Positions 1 to 12,159 of a DNA stretch of 64,000 nt are shown in pieces (position 1 is the first letter of the stretch; each line of letters starts with the position of its first letter). The position numbers and the translations under genes were made by a program. Origin of the DNA: Aaosphaeria pasadenensis (Eukaryota; Ascomycota; Dothideomycetes; Pleosporales); the NCBI GenBank assembly GCA_022813625.1, contig JAKLMB010000013.1, positions 434,001-498,000 on the forward strand, written 5' to 3'. The notes beneath the pieces are model-generated. The model made no database searches. It saw only the letters and a list, made by a program, of their open reading frames with translations, and was not told the origin of the DNA.

Positions 1-3000
1 GGATGCTGCTCCCGTCCCCCGTTCTCTCCATCGAGGAGTACAAGGCTCTCACCAACACTCACGTCCTCCACCCCGAGTGGACTGTCAAGTACATCGACAT
101 CACCTTCCCCAAGAGCGAGGGTGTTGATGGCTACATGAGTGCCCTTGACCGCATCTGTGACGAGGCCACCGAAGGCATCCAGAGCGGCGACAACTTCATC
201 GTCCTCTCCGACCGCAACACCTCCGCTGAGCGTGTTCCAGTCTCCGCACTTCTCGCCACTGGTATGGTCCACCACCATCTCGTCCGCAACAAGTGGCGAT
301 CCCAGGCCGCTCTCGTCGTCGAGACTGGTGAGGCCCGTGAAGTCCACCACATGTGCGTCCTCGTTGGCTACGGTGCTGATGCCATCTGCCCCTACCTTGC
401 CATTGAGTGTATTCTGAAGATGCACCGCGAGGGCCTCATCCGCAAGAAGATCACTCCCAAGCAGCTCATTGACAACTACAAGCACTCTTGCGATGGTGGT
501 ATCCTCAAGGTCATGAGCAAGATGGGTATCTCTACTATTCAATCCTACAAGGGTGCCCAGATTTTCGAGGCCCTCGGTATTGACGACTCCGTTGTCGACC
601 GCTGCTTCACCGGAACAGCTTCTCGTATCAAGGGTATGACTTTCGAGCTCATTGCCCAGGATGCTTTCGGTCTGCACGAGAAGGGTTTCCCGTCCCGCAG
701 CATCGTCGAGATCCCCGGCCTCGTCGAGACTGGAGAGTACCACTGGAGAGACGGAGGCGAGCCCCACGTCAACGACCCCACTGCCATTGCCAACATCCAG
801 GACGCCGTCCGCACCAAGAACGACAAGTCCTACGAAGCATACTCCCTCGCCGAGTACGAGCGTATCAAGGACTGCACACTGCGTGGACTTCTCGACTTCG
901 AGTTCGAAGGCCGCCAGTCCATCCCCATCGACCAAGTCGAGCCATGGACCGAGATTGTCCGCCGCTTTGTCACCGGTGCCATGTCTTACGGTTCCATCTC
1001 CATGGAGTCTCACTCCACCATCGCCGTCGCCATGAACAGGTTGGGTGGAAAGTCCAACACCGGAGAAGGTGGTGAAGACCCTGAGCGAAGCCAGCGTCTC
1101 GAGAACGGTGACACCATGCGCTCTGCCATCAAGCAGATTGCCTCTGGCCGTTTCGGTGTCACCAGCGCCTACCTCGCCGATGCCGACGAGCTCCAGATCA
1201 AGATGGCCCAAGGTGCTAAGCCCGGTGAGGGTGGTGAACTTCCCGGCCACAAGGTCTCCCAGTCCATCGCCAAGACCCGTCACTCCACCCCTGGTGTCGG
1301 TCTCATCAGCCCTCCCCCCCACCACGACATCTACTCCATCGAGGATCTCAAACAGCTCATCTACGACCTCAAGTGCTCCAACCCCCGCGCCCGTGTCTCC
1401 GTCAAGCTCGTCTCCGAGACCGGTGTCGGTATCGTCGCCTCCGGTGTCGCCAAGGCCAAGGCCGACCACATCCTCATTTCCGGCCACGACGGTGGTACCG
1501 GTGCCTCGCGATGGACCGGTATCAAGTATGCTGGTCTTCCTTGGGAACTCGGTCTTGCCGAGACTCATCAGACTTTGGTGTTGAACGACCTTCGTGGTCG
1601 TGTTATCGTTCAGACTGATGGTCAGCTCAGGACTGGCCGCGACGTCGCCATCGCATGTTTGCTCGGTGCGGAGGAATGGGGCTTCGCGACAACGCCTCTT
1701 ATTGCCATGGGCTGCATTATGATGCGCAAGTGCCACCTAAACACTTGCCCTGTTGGTATTGCTACTCAAGATCCCGAGTTGAGGAAGAAATTTGTCGGTA
1801 CTCCCGAGAATGTCATCAACTTCTTCTACTATGTCGCCAACGAAATGCGCGCTATTATGGCCAAATTGGGATTCCGCACCATCAACGAGATGGTCGGCCA
1901 CTGCGAGGTTTTAAAGATCCGTGACGACCTTCGAACTGCTAAGACGGAGAACATTGATTTGTCTCTGATCTTGACTCCAGCCCACACCCTACGACCGGGT
2001 GTTGCAACCTTCAATGTTCGCAAGCAGGATCACCGTCTCCATGTCCGTTTGGACAACAAGCTCATTGCCGAATCCGAGCTTGCTCTCGAGAAGGGTATGC
2101 CCGCCCGCATTGAGTGCGACATCGTCAATACCGATCGTGCTCTCGGTGCCACCCTCTCCTACCAGATCTCCAGACGTTATGGCGAGGCTGGTCTGCCCAA
2201 CGACACCATCCATGCCAACATCCGTGGTTCCGCTGGTCAATCCTTCGGAGCCTACCTCGCTCCTGGTGTCACTCTCGAGCTTGAGGGAGATGCTAACGAT
2301 TACGTTGGCAAGGGTCTATCTGGCGGTCGTATCATCATGTACCCTCCCCGCACTGCCGTCTACAAGGCAGAGGAGAACGTCCTCCTCGGCAACGTCTGCT
2401 TGTACGGTGCCACCCGCGGCCACTGCTACTTCCGCGGTGTCGCCGCCGAGCGTTTCGCCGTCCGCAACTCCGGTGCCACCGCCGTCGTTGAAGGCGTTGG
2501 CGACCACGCTTGCGAGTACATGACTGGCGGCCGCGTCCTCGTCTTGGGCTCCACAGGCCGAAACTTCGCAGCCGGTATGTCCGGCGGTATCGCCTACGTT
2601 CTCGACATGCACCACGACTTCGAGCAGAAGGTCAACCAGGAGATGGTCGAGCTCACCGGCATCGAAGACCCAGAGGAGATCGCCTTCGTGCGCGGCCTCA
2701 TCGAGGACCACCACCACTACACCGGCTCCGAGCTCGCCGCCCGCATCCTCCTCGACTTCACCCGCGCTCTCCCCCGCTTCGTCAAGGTCATGCCCACCGA
2801 CTACAAGCGCGTCCTGCAAGAGGAAGCCGCGAAGAAGGCCGAGGAAAAGAAGAAAGCCTACCCTCTCCCCATCCTCCCCGGCAACCCCGTTCGCGAGGCC
2901 CACGAGGACTCCCGCAAGCACGAGCACGAGGCCCAGGACAAGAAGAAGGCCGACCTGCTCGACATCGAGGAGAGCGTCACCGATGCTAAGGCCGAGAAGA

Positions 3001-4651
3001 AGAAGGCTCTCGTGCTCGACAAGACACGCGGTTTCATGAAGTACCAGCGGAGATCGGAGAAGTACCGCAACCCTAAGACGCGTACGCGTGACTGGCAGGA
3101 GCTTTCTCAGCGTTTGAATGAGGACGAGCTTAAGTACCAGACTGCGCGTTGCATGGACTGCGGTATTCCGTTCTGTCAGTCTGATAGTGGTTGCCCGATC
3201 AGTAACATCATCCCTAAGTGGAATGAATTGGTCTTCCAAAATCAATGGCGCGATGCCCTCAACCGTCTCCTCATGACCAACAACTTCCCCGAGTTCACTG
3301 GCCGTGTCTGCCCAGCTCCTTGCGAGGGTGCCTGTGTTCTTGGCATCAACGAGGATCCCGTCGGCATCAAGTCCATCGAGTGCGCCATCATTGACCGTGG
3401 ATTCGAGATGGGCTGGATGGTCCCCAACCCACCCCAGAGCCGCTCTGGCAAGACCGTTGCCATCATCGGATCTGGCCCGGCTGGTCTCGCCTGTGCTGAT
3501 CAGCTCAACAAGGCTGGTCACTCCGTCACCGTCTATGAGCGTGCTGACCGTGTTGGTGGTCTGTTGATGTATGGTATCCCCAACATGAAGCTCGACAAGA
3601 AGGTCGTCCAGCGCCGTGTCGACTTCCTCGCAGCCGAGGGCGTCACTTTCAAGACCAACGTCGCCGTCGGCGAGGATGGCCAGCCCAGTCTCGAGTCCCT
3701 CCGTGGCGAGAACGATGCCGTGGTTTTGGCCACCGGAGCAACCGTCGCCCGTGATCTCCCCATCCCCAACCGCAACTTGAACGGTGTCCACTTCGCCATG
3801 CAGTTCTTGCACAAGAACACCAAGTCTCTCCTCGATTCTGAGCTCGCCGACGAGGCCTACATCTCCGCCAAGGGCAAGCACGTCGTTGTCATCGGCGGTG
3901 GTGACACCGGTAATGACTGCATCGGAACCTCCGTCCGCCACGGCGCCAAATCCGTCGTCAACTTCGAGCTCCTCCCTCAACCCCCACCAGAGCGTGCCCG
4001 CGACAACCCCTGGCCCCAGTGGCCCCGCATCTACCGCGTGGACTACGGCCACTCGGAAGTCAAGACGCACATGGGCAAGGACCCTCGCGAGTACTGCGTG
4101 ATGTCCAAGGAATTCGTCGACGACGGCGAGGGCAACGTCAAGGGCATCAACACCGTGCGCGTCGAGTGGACCAAGTCGTCCACGGGCGGCTGGGACATGA
4201 AGCAGATCGACGGCAGCGAGCAGTTCTTCCCTGCCGACCTCGTCCTCCTCTCCATGGGCTTCCTCGGCCCCGACCAGCGCGTCCTCGGCGGCGCCGTCGA
4301 CCTCGACCCCCGCAAGAACGTCAAGACCACTCCCGGCCACTACAACACGAACCTCCCCGGCGTCTTCGCCGCTGGTGACTGCCGCCGCGGTCAATCCCTC
4401 ATCGTCTGGTAAGTCATCCTCTACTCCTACTTATCCCCCACTATTCCTATCACCGAATTGAATCGAAACTAACAAAATATTATAGGGGCATCAACGAAGG
4501 TCGCCAGTCCGCCCGCGAAGTCGACGCCTTCCTCACCGGCGTCAGCAGCCAGCTCCCCGTCACCGGCGGCATCGTCAAGCGCCCGCCCTACGAGCTCCTC
4601 GGCAAAGCCGACGACGCTGCTGCCCCTGCTCCCATCGCCGTCGCCGCCTAA
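1..4651 (+). CDS. GLT1: Glutamate synthase (NADH-type GOGAT), 3' part of gene
   Basis: This enzyme makes two glutamates from glutamine and 2-oxoglutarate using NADH, in cytosolic ammonium assimilation. Two exons are visible, 1-4408 and 4486-4651, joined across an intron with GTAAGT, an ACTAAC branch site and TATAG. The splice restores a Trp-Gly-Ile-Asn-Glu-Gly-Arg stretch typical of the FAD domain end. About 1,520 residues are present. The family is about 2,100 long, so the glutaminase domain and true start lie left of the window. In order there are the FMN-binding synthase domain (GGKSNTGEGGED, AKPGEGGELPGH), the 3Fe-4S cysteines near visible residues 570-581 (CHLNTCPVG), the glycine-repeat domain (about 730-850), and a fused small-subunit region. 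That region has CMDCGIPFC near 1050, an FAD motif (IGSGPAGLACA) near 1150 and a nucleotide motif (VIGGGDTGNDC) near 1295. The first ATG at base 3 is internal and is not the start. Confidence 0.97.
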
Positions 4652-5483
4652 ACCCTCCCTCTTATCCTAACTACCTATGTGTTTTGTGTTTCTTCATGAA
4701 ATGTTTCAAGGCGTTTTGGGACGTATTTTGCATGCCCATCAACACGATTACGAAAGACGATTACAAACAAGATTTTTCAAACGGTTCTCACGTCTTTCAG
4801 ATTTTCTTTATTGACTCGTTCGTTTTTTTGTCTACAACACCTGCGGAAAAAGATGATACCTTAAATTTATATCTGGACGGGTGACGGGCGGAAAAGGCAA
4901 GGTGCATTTTTGCAAAACGTGTAGAATAGCTTTCGTTACAGATGAAGTAAATATATTGTTTTGATATATGTAACAAATTGGCACTACTGCTTCCGTGAAG
5001 GTGTTTGTGAAGGGTAGAGTATACTGTAGGCGGGTGAAAGGTCTCAAGGTTCTTGGGATGGATGGGTGGATGGAGGGTTGGGAGATGTGTGTAGGTTTGA
5101 CATGTGATAGGGGGTTTGCAGAGGGAGGTGTAGCTGGTTGAGAGGAGCGTGAGGGCTTGCAAGATAGATGGTCTAGAGTATGCTGTAGCCAATTGAGAGT
5201 ATTTTCAATCTTATAGAATTATACTTGTAAATGTAACTCTTTAACTCTCCCCTACACTCAAAGCACAACCCTATCACAATATCCTGATACAGCAACTCTC
5301 AAGCGCGCGTCAGCGGCGCGATCTACCCATGAACCGTGGACCGTGCATCGCACATTGCGTCACTTTATTGTAACACTCCACCAAACCACAAACATCCATT
5401 GCATTGTCTCTCACTGTCTCAAATAACCTGAACGAGGCAGCTGTGATAAAGGACATGCGTCCGTAATCCATCCAGCCGCAACG
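4652..5483. other. Intergenic region between GLT1 and YME2-like gene
   Basis: This holds the 3' flank of glutamate synthase and the 5' flank of the next gene, in the same orientation. The first part is AT-rich and is probably 3' UTR and polyadenylation sequence. The open frames here are short and lack family features. I see no RNA gene or repeat. Confidence 0.6.
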
Positions 5484-8150
5484 ATGTTTCTCTCGCCACG
5501 GGCATGGCACCAAAGTGCCCGCCATCGCGGGGTGTACAGTACACGGACGAGGTATGTATACACACATACACCTTGCTGTAGATCATCCCATGCACACGAA
5601 CTGACAAACGCACCCCCAGAATCCCACCACCACTCCTCACAATCCCGCACCGGCACGTCTCCCTCCAAGCAGGCGAAAACAAAACCGGCCACATCCAAAC
5701 CGGCCCCAACGAAGGCATCCTCTTCATCGACAACGTCTTCCCCCTCCGCCTCCAAAAACTCCTCGGCATCCCCCTCGACGCCTCCGACAAAGCCCCCGGC
5801 CTCTTCCAGAACTTCATCACCTCCACGGTCGCAGGTGCAGACCCCGCACACGTCCTCTCCTCCGCCGCCAAGCCCATCAAAGCCCTCGAAGTGATCCCCC
5901 GCCTCAAAGAAGGCGGCGCGTTCGTCAAGTTCAGCCACGATGCGACAACGAGCACGTCGGAGGTCGAGACGGCGCTGAAAGAGTACCTGCGTGACAAGAA
6001 CATCAGACCGTGGTGGAGTCCGTTCCGGCGGATGCGAGCGAACCTCGTGCGTGGGCGGCCATGGGTCGAAGACATGTTTCAGCTCCCGACCTCGCGCGTG
6101 AAAGTGCAATTCATCCCGTCGGAGCCGGGGGCTGAGGCGGTGGAGCTCTCACAGGAGCAGTTGTTTGCGTTTTTCAGGCCGTATGGGAAGCTAGGGGATA
6201 TCGGGACGCAGCCGCCGGATTCGAAGGTGCTGCCCAAGTTTGCGTATCTAGACTTTGCGAGTATTCCGAAGGCGGTGATGGCGAAGAATTGTATGCATGG
6301 GTATCTGGTTAGTGAGGCGGAGGGTGGGGGTGTGAAGGGGACGGTGTTGAGGTTGGGGTATGAGAGGAAGGTTAAGGCGCATTGGGTTAGGGATTGGATT
6401 TTTGGTCATCCCAGGATTGTGATTCCGATTGTCGCGGCTATCATTGCGGGGATCACGGTTGCGGTTTTTGATCCGTAAGTTTGAGTGCTTTGACGAGAGG
6501 GTGAATACTAATTTGTGTCGTAGGATTCGAACGTTCTTCGTCAAGGCTCACATTACGAGGTCCTTGCATATTGAGGACAACAGATTCTACAAGTTGATCA
6601 AAGGCTATGCTACTGACTTCATCGGCACATTCCGTCGCCGTCAAGATGACGACGCGGGCATGGAAGCTGTCTGGGATGACCGAAAGGGCAACATCGAGCA
6701 ATTGCAGACCTGGCTGATGGAGACTGCCGACACATTCATCATCGTCCAAGGGCCCCGTGGTTCTGGCAAGAAGGAATTGGTTCTCGACCAAGCTCTCAAA
6801 GACAAGAAGTACAAGCTCGTCGTCGACTGCAAGCCCATCCAAGAAGCCCGAGGCGACAGCGCGACCATCAATGCCGCCGCCGCGGAGGTCGGCTACAGAC
6901 CTGTCTTCTCGTTCATGAACAGCCTCAATGGGATGATCGATATGGCAGCTCAGGGCGCCACTGGTGTCAAGACTGGATTCTCGGAAACGCTCGACTCCCA
7001 GCTCGCGAAGATCTGGAATAATACCACGACTGCGCTTCGCAGCATTGCTCTTGATTCGAGACATAAAGACGACAAGGATGCGCAGCTTGCGGACGACGAG
7101 TGGCTTGAGGCTCATCCGGAGCGAAGGCCTGTCGTTATCATCGACAACTATCTGCACAAGAGCCATATTGATAACTCCCTCTACGACAAGATTGCCGATT
7201 GGTATGTATCAGAACTCCTGGATTGGATTTGAACAGCACTGACAGATCTTAGGGCTGCTCGACTCACTACAGCGAACATTGCCCATGTGATCTTCCTCAC
7301 AAACGACGTCTCTTTCACCAAATCTCTGTCCAAGGCACTTCCAGACCGCGTCTTCCGCCAGATCTCCCTCTCAGACTGCAGTCCCGAGGTCGCAAAGAAA
7401 TTCGTCATCACCCACCTCGACGCCGACGTCGAAGACGACCCTCCACACAAGGACGGATCCCCCAAGAAACTCCCCTCCCAACAGCGCGCCGATCTCAACG
7501 AACTCGACACCTGCATCGACCTCCTCGGCGGGCGCCTCACGGACCTCGAATTCCTCGCCCGACGCATCAAAACCGGCGAGACGCCCACCAAAGCCGTCCA
7601 CGAAATCATCGACCAATCCGCCTCCGAGATCCTCAAAATGTACATCTTCAACTCTGACGACGACTCCACCACCCGCCGCTGGACCTCAGAGCAAGCCTGG
7701 CTCCTCATCAAGTCGCTCGCCGACACCTCCACCCTCCGCTACAACGAGCTCCTCCTCTCCGACACCTACAAAACCGCCGGCGAGTCTGTCCTCCGCGCCC
7801 TCGAACAAGCCGAACTCATCTCCATCGCCCATGGCCCCAACGGCCGCCCTGCCACCATCAAGCCCGGCAAGCCCGTCTACCACTCCGCCTTCAAGCGCCT
7901 CGTCCACGACCGCGTCCTCGCGTCCCGACTCGACCTCGCCATCCTGACCGACCTCGTCAAGATCGAGACCGCGACGATTGAAAAGGTGGAGAGCGAGTTG
8001 CTGCTGCTGAGTCAGCTCAATGCGCAGTCGAGGACGCTGACGCCGAGGATTCAGTATCTGCTGGCGAAGTTGGCGGCGAGTCAGGAGAAGGTGGAGAGGT
8101 ATGAGGGGGAGAGTAAGGCGTTGAAGAAGGTGCTTGGGGAGGAGTATTAA
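5484..8150 (+). CDS. YME2: Mitochondrial escape protein 2 (YME2/RNA12 family)
   Basis: This inner-membrane protein is linked in yeast to maintenance of mitochondrial DNA nucleoids and membrane organisation. Four exons fit in phase: 5484-5551, 5620-6474, 6524-7201 and 7253-8150, giving 832 residues. Exon 1 encodes an Arg/Ser/His-rich N-terminus that looks like a mitochondrial presequence. The start of exon 2 reads TGHIQTGPNEGILFIDN, a family hallmark. An RRM-like domain lies near residues 180-265. One hydrophobic segment near 285-307 is the probable membrane span, followed by PIRTFF. A Walker A-like motif GPRGSGKKE sits near residue 383, and the rest is the large C-terminal RNA12 domain ending in a charged helix. 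The introns have GTATGT or GTAAGT donors, and every join keeps conserved residues. The first 23 residues are the least certain part. No frame disruption is seen. Confidence 0.93.
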
Positions 8151-8542
8151 TGTCTTTGGACTGTGTATGGGAGGAGAAGAAGAGAGATGTTGTGTTCGAA
8201 TATGTATATACGTGATACCACTCTACACAATCAATAAGATACAACGTAGTCTTTCTTTTTCACGGCCGTTCGTGTATGTCGAGAGCATCGCATTTACTAT
8301 ATACCCGGCCCCATCTTAAAGCAGAACGGGGCAGAAATGATGCATGTACTAGTACGGAGTATAAACAACAGGAAAGAAGTCGCTACATTATGCGCTGCCC
8401 AAAAGAACCAACAATATAGAAAAGCAGAAAAACGCCAATTCGCATGCTTTGCTATCCCACCTCCTCCTCCACACGTATATACTCGTATCCTCCCCCTCCC
8501 CTCCCCCGTATACACCCCCCAAAAAAAAACTCCGCTTCGCGA
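8151..8542. other. Convergent intergenic region
   Basis: The 3' ends of the YME2-like gene and BET1 face each other across about 390 bases. The region carries AT-rich stretches, a C-rich run near 8497-8520 followed by A-rich sequence, and one exact TACGGAGTA at 8353-8361. No gene is supported. Confidence 0.6.
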
Positions 8543-9315
8543 TTAAAAAAGCCACACATACCAAAACAGCAAACACACCACCGCGAAGAACCCCAACCAC
8601 ACCCGCCACCCAACCCCCGTCTTCTCCGCCATCCTCAACATCCTCTTCATCGTGCCCCTAAGCTTCTGTCTCGAACCCTCGAACTGCTCGTTCATTTTGT
8701 CCGCAAGCGCGGAGGAGTCGCGGATTTCGGTGCCGATGAGGTTCGTCAACTACAATCATGGACACTCGCTGGTTAGTGTATGTTGACATGCAATTGGATT
8801 GTTGGAGGGGGGTTGGGAGAGGGGAGGGAACGTACGTGTTTTAGATCCCTAACCTTCGAGCTCAGCATGCCTACCTCCGCGTCATTCTGGCTCTCGAGTT
8901 CATCGAGGACAGCGGCGGAGTACTGGCCGCGGGAATTCGGGGTTGCGGTTCGGAAGCCCCCACTGCTGCCTCCTCCACTTTCTCCAGCGTAAGGGGTGTG
9001 TGAGGATCCTGGGTACGCGCTGAATGCTGGGGCGCTGTTGTTGTTGTATGCGTTTGACGAGGGGGTGTGGGAGGGGGTGGAGGAGGAGGAGTTGAAGCCG
9101 TAGCCCGAGGTTGGGCGCGAGGGCCGGTTGGATGGGTTTTTCAGTTTTGAGGGGGAGGTTGAGCGGGAGTCGTAGGTTGAGAAGAGGGAGTTGCGGGTGG
9201 TGTCGCGGCCGAAGCTGTGGGGGTGTGTGGTTAGCTGGGGGGAGGTTTTGGTGGATTGGATGGGTGGAGAGGGGGAGGGATAGGAGAGGAGTGTGTGTAT
9301 GTACCGGTTTGACAT
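8543..9315 (-). CDS. BET1: ER-Golgi v-SNARE Bet1
   Basis: Bet1 is a Qc-SNARE that drives fusion of COPII vesicles with the cis-Golgi. Three coding exons read on the minus strand: 9315-9305 (11 nt), 9214-8836 and 8749-8543, giving 198 residues. Splicing yields the N-terminus MSNRFGRDTTR, close to the MSSRF start of yeast Bet1, which supports the very short first exon. A Ser/Pro/Asn-rich linker follows. The SNARE helix then runs from about residue 120 to 175 (LDELESQND, KVRDLKH joined to LTNLIGTEIRDSS). A C-terminal membrane anchor of about 20 residues ends in WYVWLF. Donor GTACGT and a TAG acceptor bound the intron inside the SNARE motif. The protein is longer than yeast Bet1 (142 residues) because of the linker. 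Confidence 0.93.
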
Positions 9316-9337
9316 TGTTGCGTTTCGAGAAGATATC

Positions 9338-9355
9338 TTCTTCTTCTTCTTCTTC
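9338..9355. repeat. TTC trinucleotide repeat (6 units)
   Basis: Six perfect TTC units lie 23-40 bases upstream of the BET1 start codon. They read as GAA repeats on the coding strand, so they probably fall in the 5' leader. Confidence 0.8.
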
Positions 9356-10344
9356 TTGTTGTCTGTGTTTGTGTTTGTGTATGGGGCGTAGGTTTCCTAG
9401 GTACAAGCAATGCGCCCAGTCTAGTCCAACAGTCGGAGAATTCGTACGCTCGGAGAATATCCCTTATATCTTCCAGCGACTCGGTGGTATAAAATGGCGC
9501 TCTGCGCTTTCGTGGAGGAGGAGAAAAGGAGGACAGATGGCGGTACGTCAGGTAGGTATATCGTGGCTTTTTTTGGGCGGTCGACGAATAGATGGGATAG
9601 ATTGAACGTCGGAGGTTTCCCAGGCGTAAAGTCCGATGGCCGGGGAGGGAGTGCACTGACGTCTGTGGCACGTGCGATTTGCACTTGGCGAACTCTGTTT
9701 CCACGTGTGGGGAAGGCTTAGCGGCAAGGTAGGTAGGCAGGTTTCAGAGAGGGAATATAAGGGTATGTGGATTTGTGAGGATTATGGGAAGGGAGTGATA
9801 TATGGGCTTAGACATAATGTTTGGGCGTGACTGTGATGACTGTGTGCAGTCAGGAGTCCCATACCCGGAAACGGACATCAGTCATGTTGCGGACGGAGGA
9901 AGAATGTTGCAGGAACACGATATATTCCTACTTCCCTCACTAGCTCAGATATTCCCGAGTAGAAGACGAGCGAGGAGGGTCAAAAAGGGTAACAAAAAGA
10001 GAAATAGCAACTATGAAAACACGTCCAGCCCCTTGCCCATGCCCAGAAAGTTGCTCCGCTTTTACAAGTACATGGAGTTTTTTTCGCGGTTTCATTTAAA
10101 AAAGTCCATTCACCTTTACTCTGTTATGTGCAGCCAGCCAAAGCCCTCTCTTGAAGATGTGATCCCACTTTTTCTTAACGTTGCACATTTCAAAACGTGA
10201 GCCATTTGACATTTCCATTGAGATATGCGCCGTTCATGACTTCCGACAGAATGGGGGTATGCGCATCCACTTCGATCAGTTCCCGTCCGCTTTCTTAGCT
10301 TCTTGATGCATTATCCGCCCCTAGAACCGACCAGTGTGATAAGT
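9356..10344. other. Intergenic region between BET1 and ADK1
   Basis: This contains the promoter side of BET1 and the 3' flank of ADK1. Both genes are on the minus strand. The longest plus-strand frame (9802-10200) has no recognisable domain and no splice context, so I do not call it. No RNA gene was seen. Confidence 0.55.
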
Positions 10345-11393
10345 CTAGTTTGAAAGGCCAACCTTGTTGAGGAGGCTTCCGCTGCGGCCGCCGATGACGA
10401 GCTTGTCGTTGTCGAAGATCTTCAACAAGCTCTTCCAGACCTGGCCCGGCTCTTGGCTGGCATCGATGGGCTTCCAGATGCCGGTCTTCTGGTAGTAACC
10501 AACGACAGGGGCGGTCTGCTGGTGGTAGGTCACCAGTCGCTTCTTCAATGCCTCGGCGTTGTCGTCGGACCTTTGGATGAGGTGCTCGCCGGTGATGTCG
10601 TCGATCATATCCTTCTTAGGGGGGTTGAAGATCTTGTGATATGATCGGCCGGAGGCAGGGTGGACAAGACGGCCAGTGATGCGGGAGACGAGGAGAGCAT
10701 CGTCAATCTGGAGTTCCACGGCGTGTTGGAGAGGCTTGCGGGTCGCGGCAAGCATCTCGTCGAGCTTCTCGGCCTGGGTAACTGTTCGTGGAAAGCCGTC
10801 AAGGATGAAACTATAAATCGGGTATTTAGCATGGGTACTCCGGTCAACCCCATCTCTCTGCACAGACGGATGAAAATACGAACCCGTTCTTGCACTCCGC
10901 GTTGCTCTCAAGCTGGTCCTTGATCATGTTGACCACGATCTCGTCGCTGACAAGACCGCCGGCATCCATGATCTTCTTTGCCTCCCTTCCAAGTGCAGTC
11001 TTCTTTGCGACCTGGGCACGCAGCATGTCTCCGGTGGCCTACACATATCAGCATCTAATTCCCCCATCTCTCATCGATATCCTCTCGGAATCGCTACACA
11101 GCCGGATACGTACAAGATGGCAGACGCAGTACTTCTCCTTAATGGATGGCGCTTGCGTTCCCTTTCCTACGAGGTCCGTATTAGTCAAATTCTTCCCCGC
11201 CAGCCGCTCGTTTGGCGGAGGATGAAGGAAGCTCACCAGCGCCTGGGGGACCCATCAAAACCATTCGCACGCCTGGCGGCGATGACGAGGGAGAGCCACC
11301 CTGCAACCTCCCCTCGAGCTCCGTGATACGCGCCTCCAGTCTCTGGACGGTGACCTTGAGGTCGTCGACGCTCTGCTCCACAACCGGGGCCAT
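10345..11393 (-). CDS. ADK1: Adenylate kinase (ATP:AMP phosphotransferase)
   Basis: This enzyme interconverts ATP + AMP and 2 ADP in the cytosol and intermembrane space. Four minus-strand exons fit in phase: 11393-11237, 11166-11114, 11038-10884 and 10810-10345, giving 276 residues. A short N-terminal coiled-coil-like extension (residues 1-40) precedes the P-loop GPPGAGKGT at 48-56, which is split by intron 1. Further family motifs are ATGDMLRA, FILDGFPRT (joined across intron 3), the GRLVHPASGRSYH segment of the long-form LID domain, and QRSDD. Long-form eukaryotic enzymes are about 240-280 residues. Each splice restores conserved residues, so the model is strong. The C-terminal tail (about 20 residues after KIFDNDKL) is not conserved in the family as I know it. 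Confidence 0.96.
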
Positions 11394-12159
11394 CTTTTCG
11401 AAATGTGTGGGATTTTAGGGAGGAGAGGGGTGATGGGAAGCGGAATGCGTGTCGTGAGAGGACGATGAAGGTGGAGTGGAGGCGCAATTGGGTGTTGGAA
11501 AACGCGAGTGGAGCTTGATGAAGTTGCGCTTGGAGGGAGAGCTTCCAAGGATTCTCGGTTGAGTGGACTTGGCCTCTACCCTTTGCGTACACGGCCACCG
11601 ATGGCCGAGGTCTCTGCCGATACCGCCGGCGCGCATCCCACGCGCTCGCAAAAACGCACAGAATTCAGTTACGAGCATCATTAAACAGGAATTTCCGCCG
11701 TTGCGCCGGATATGTCATGGGCATGCTTTCAACCGGAAAAATTTACTGGAAGTCACAAAGGTCGGAAATCACTTGGTAGTGGCAATCGTGGTCGCGTATT
11801 GGTCAAGTACTTTTCATGGCAATGCTTTTACGATTTCCCTTTGGGGAGTCGATTTACACATGACATAGCGCATGGCAGAATTGCTCCTTGTAGCCGAAGG
11901 ATGTTCCGCTCCCTCCCTTTTGACCTTAACCTTGACATTCTTGTCTCTCATCATGATCTAGCACTCTTGCCAACCTAGGTAATTCCTAGAGCTGAAAGAA
12001 GTGCTGTGACTAAGCCAGAGTCATCTTGAAGCTAACTGGTCCTATGTTCTTCGAAGGTACATGCAAGCTACACGTATTCGTATCCTTCAAAATGCATGCA
12101 GAAAAAAGCAGACGCCCGACTCCATGCTATATGCGATAAATATTTAGAAACTTCTACAG
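11394..12159. other. Intergenic region between ADK1 and RFC4
   Basis: This is the upstream region of ADK1 and the 3' flank of RFC4, both minus strand. The open frames at 11415-11681 and 11563-11868 overlap on opposite strands, show no domain and are probably chance. No RNA gene or repeat was recognised. Confidence 0.5.

Noticed and set aside
2316..4394. 692-codon minus-strand open frame antisense to GLT1
   Set aside because: It mirrors the strongly C-ending codon use of the sense gene, and its residues are low-complexity Val/Asp/Glu/Gly typical of such shadows.
9802..10200. 132-codon plus frame between BET1 and ADK1
   Set aside because: No domain or splice partners. It lies in a promoter / 3' flank interval.
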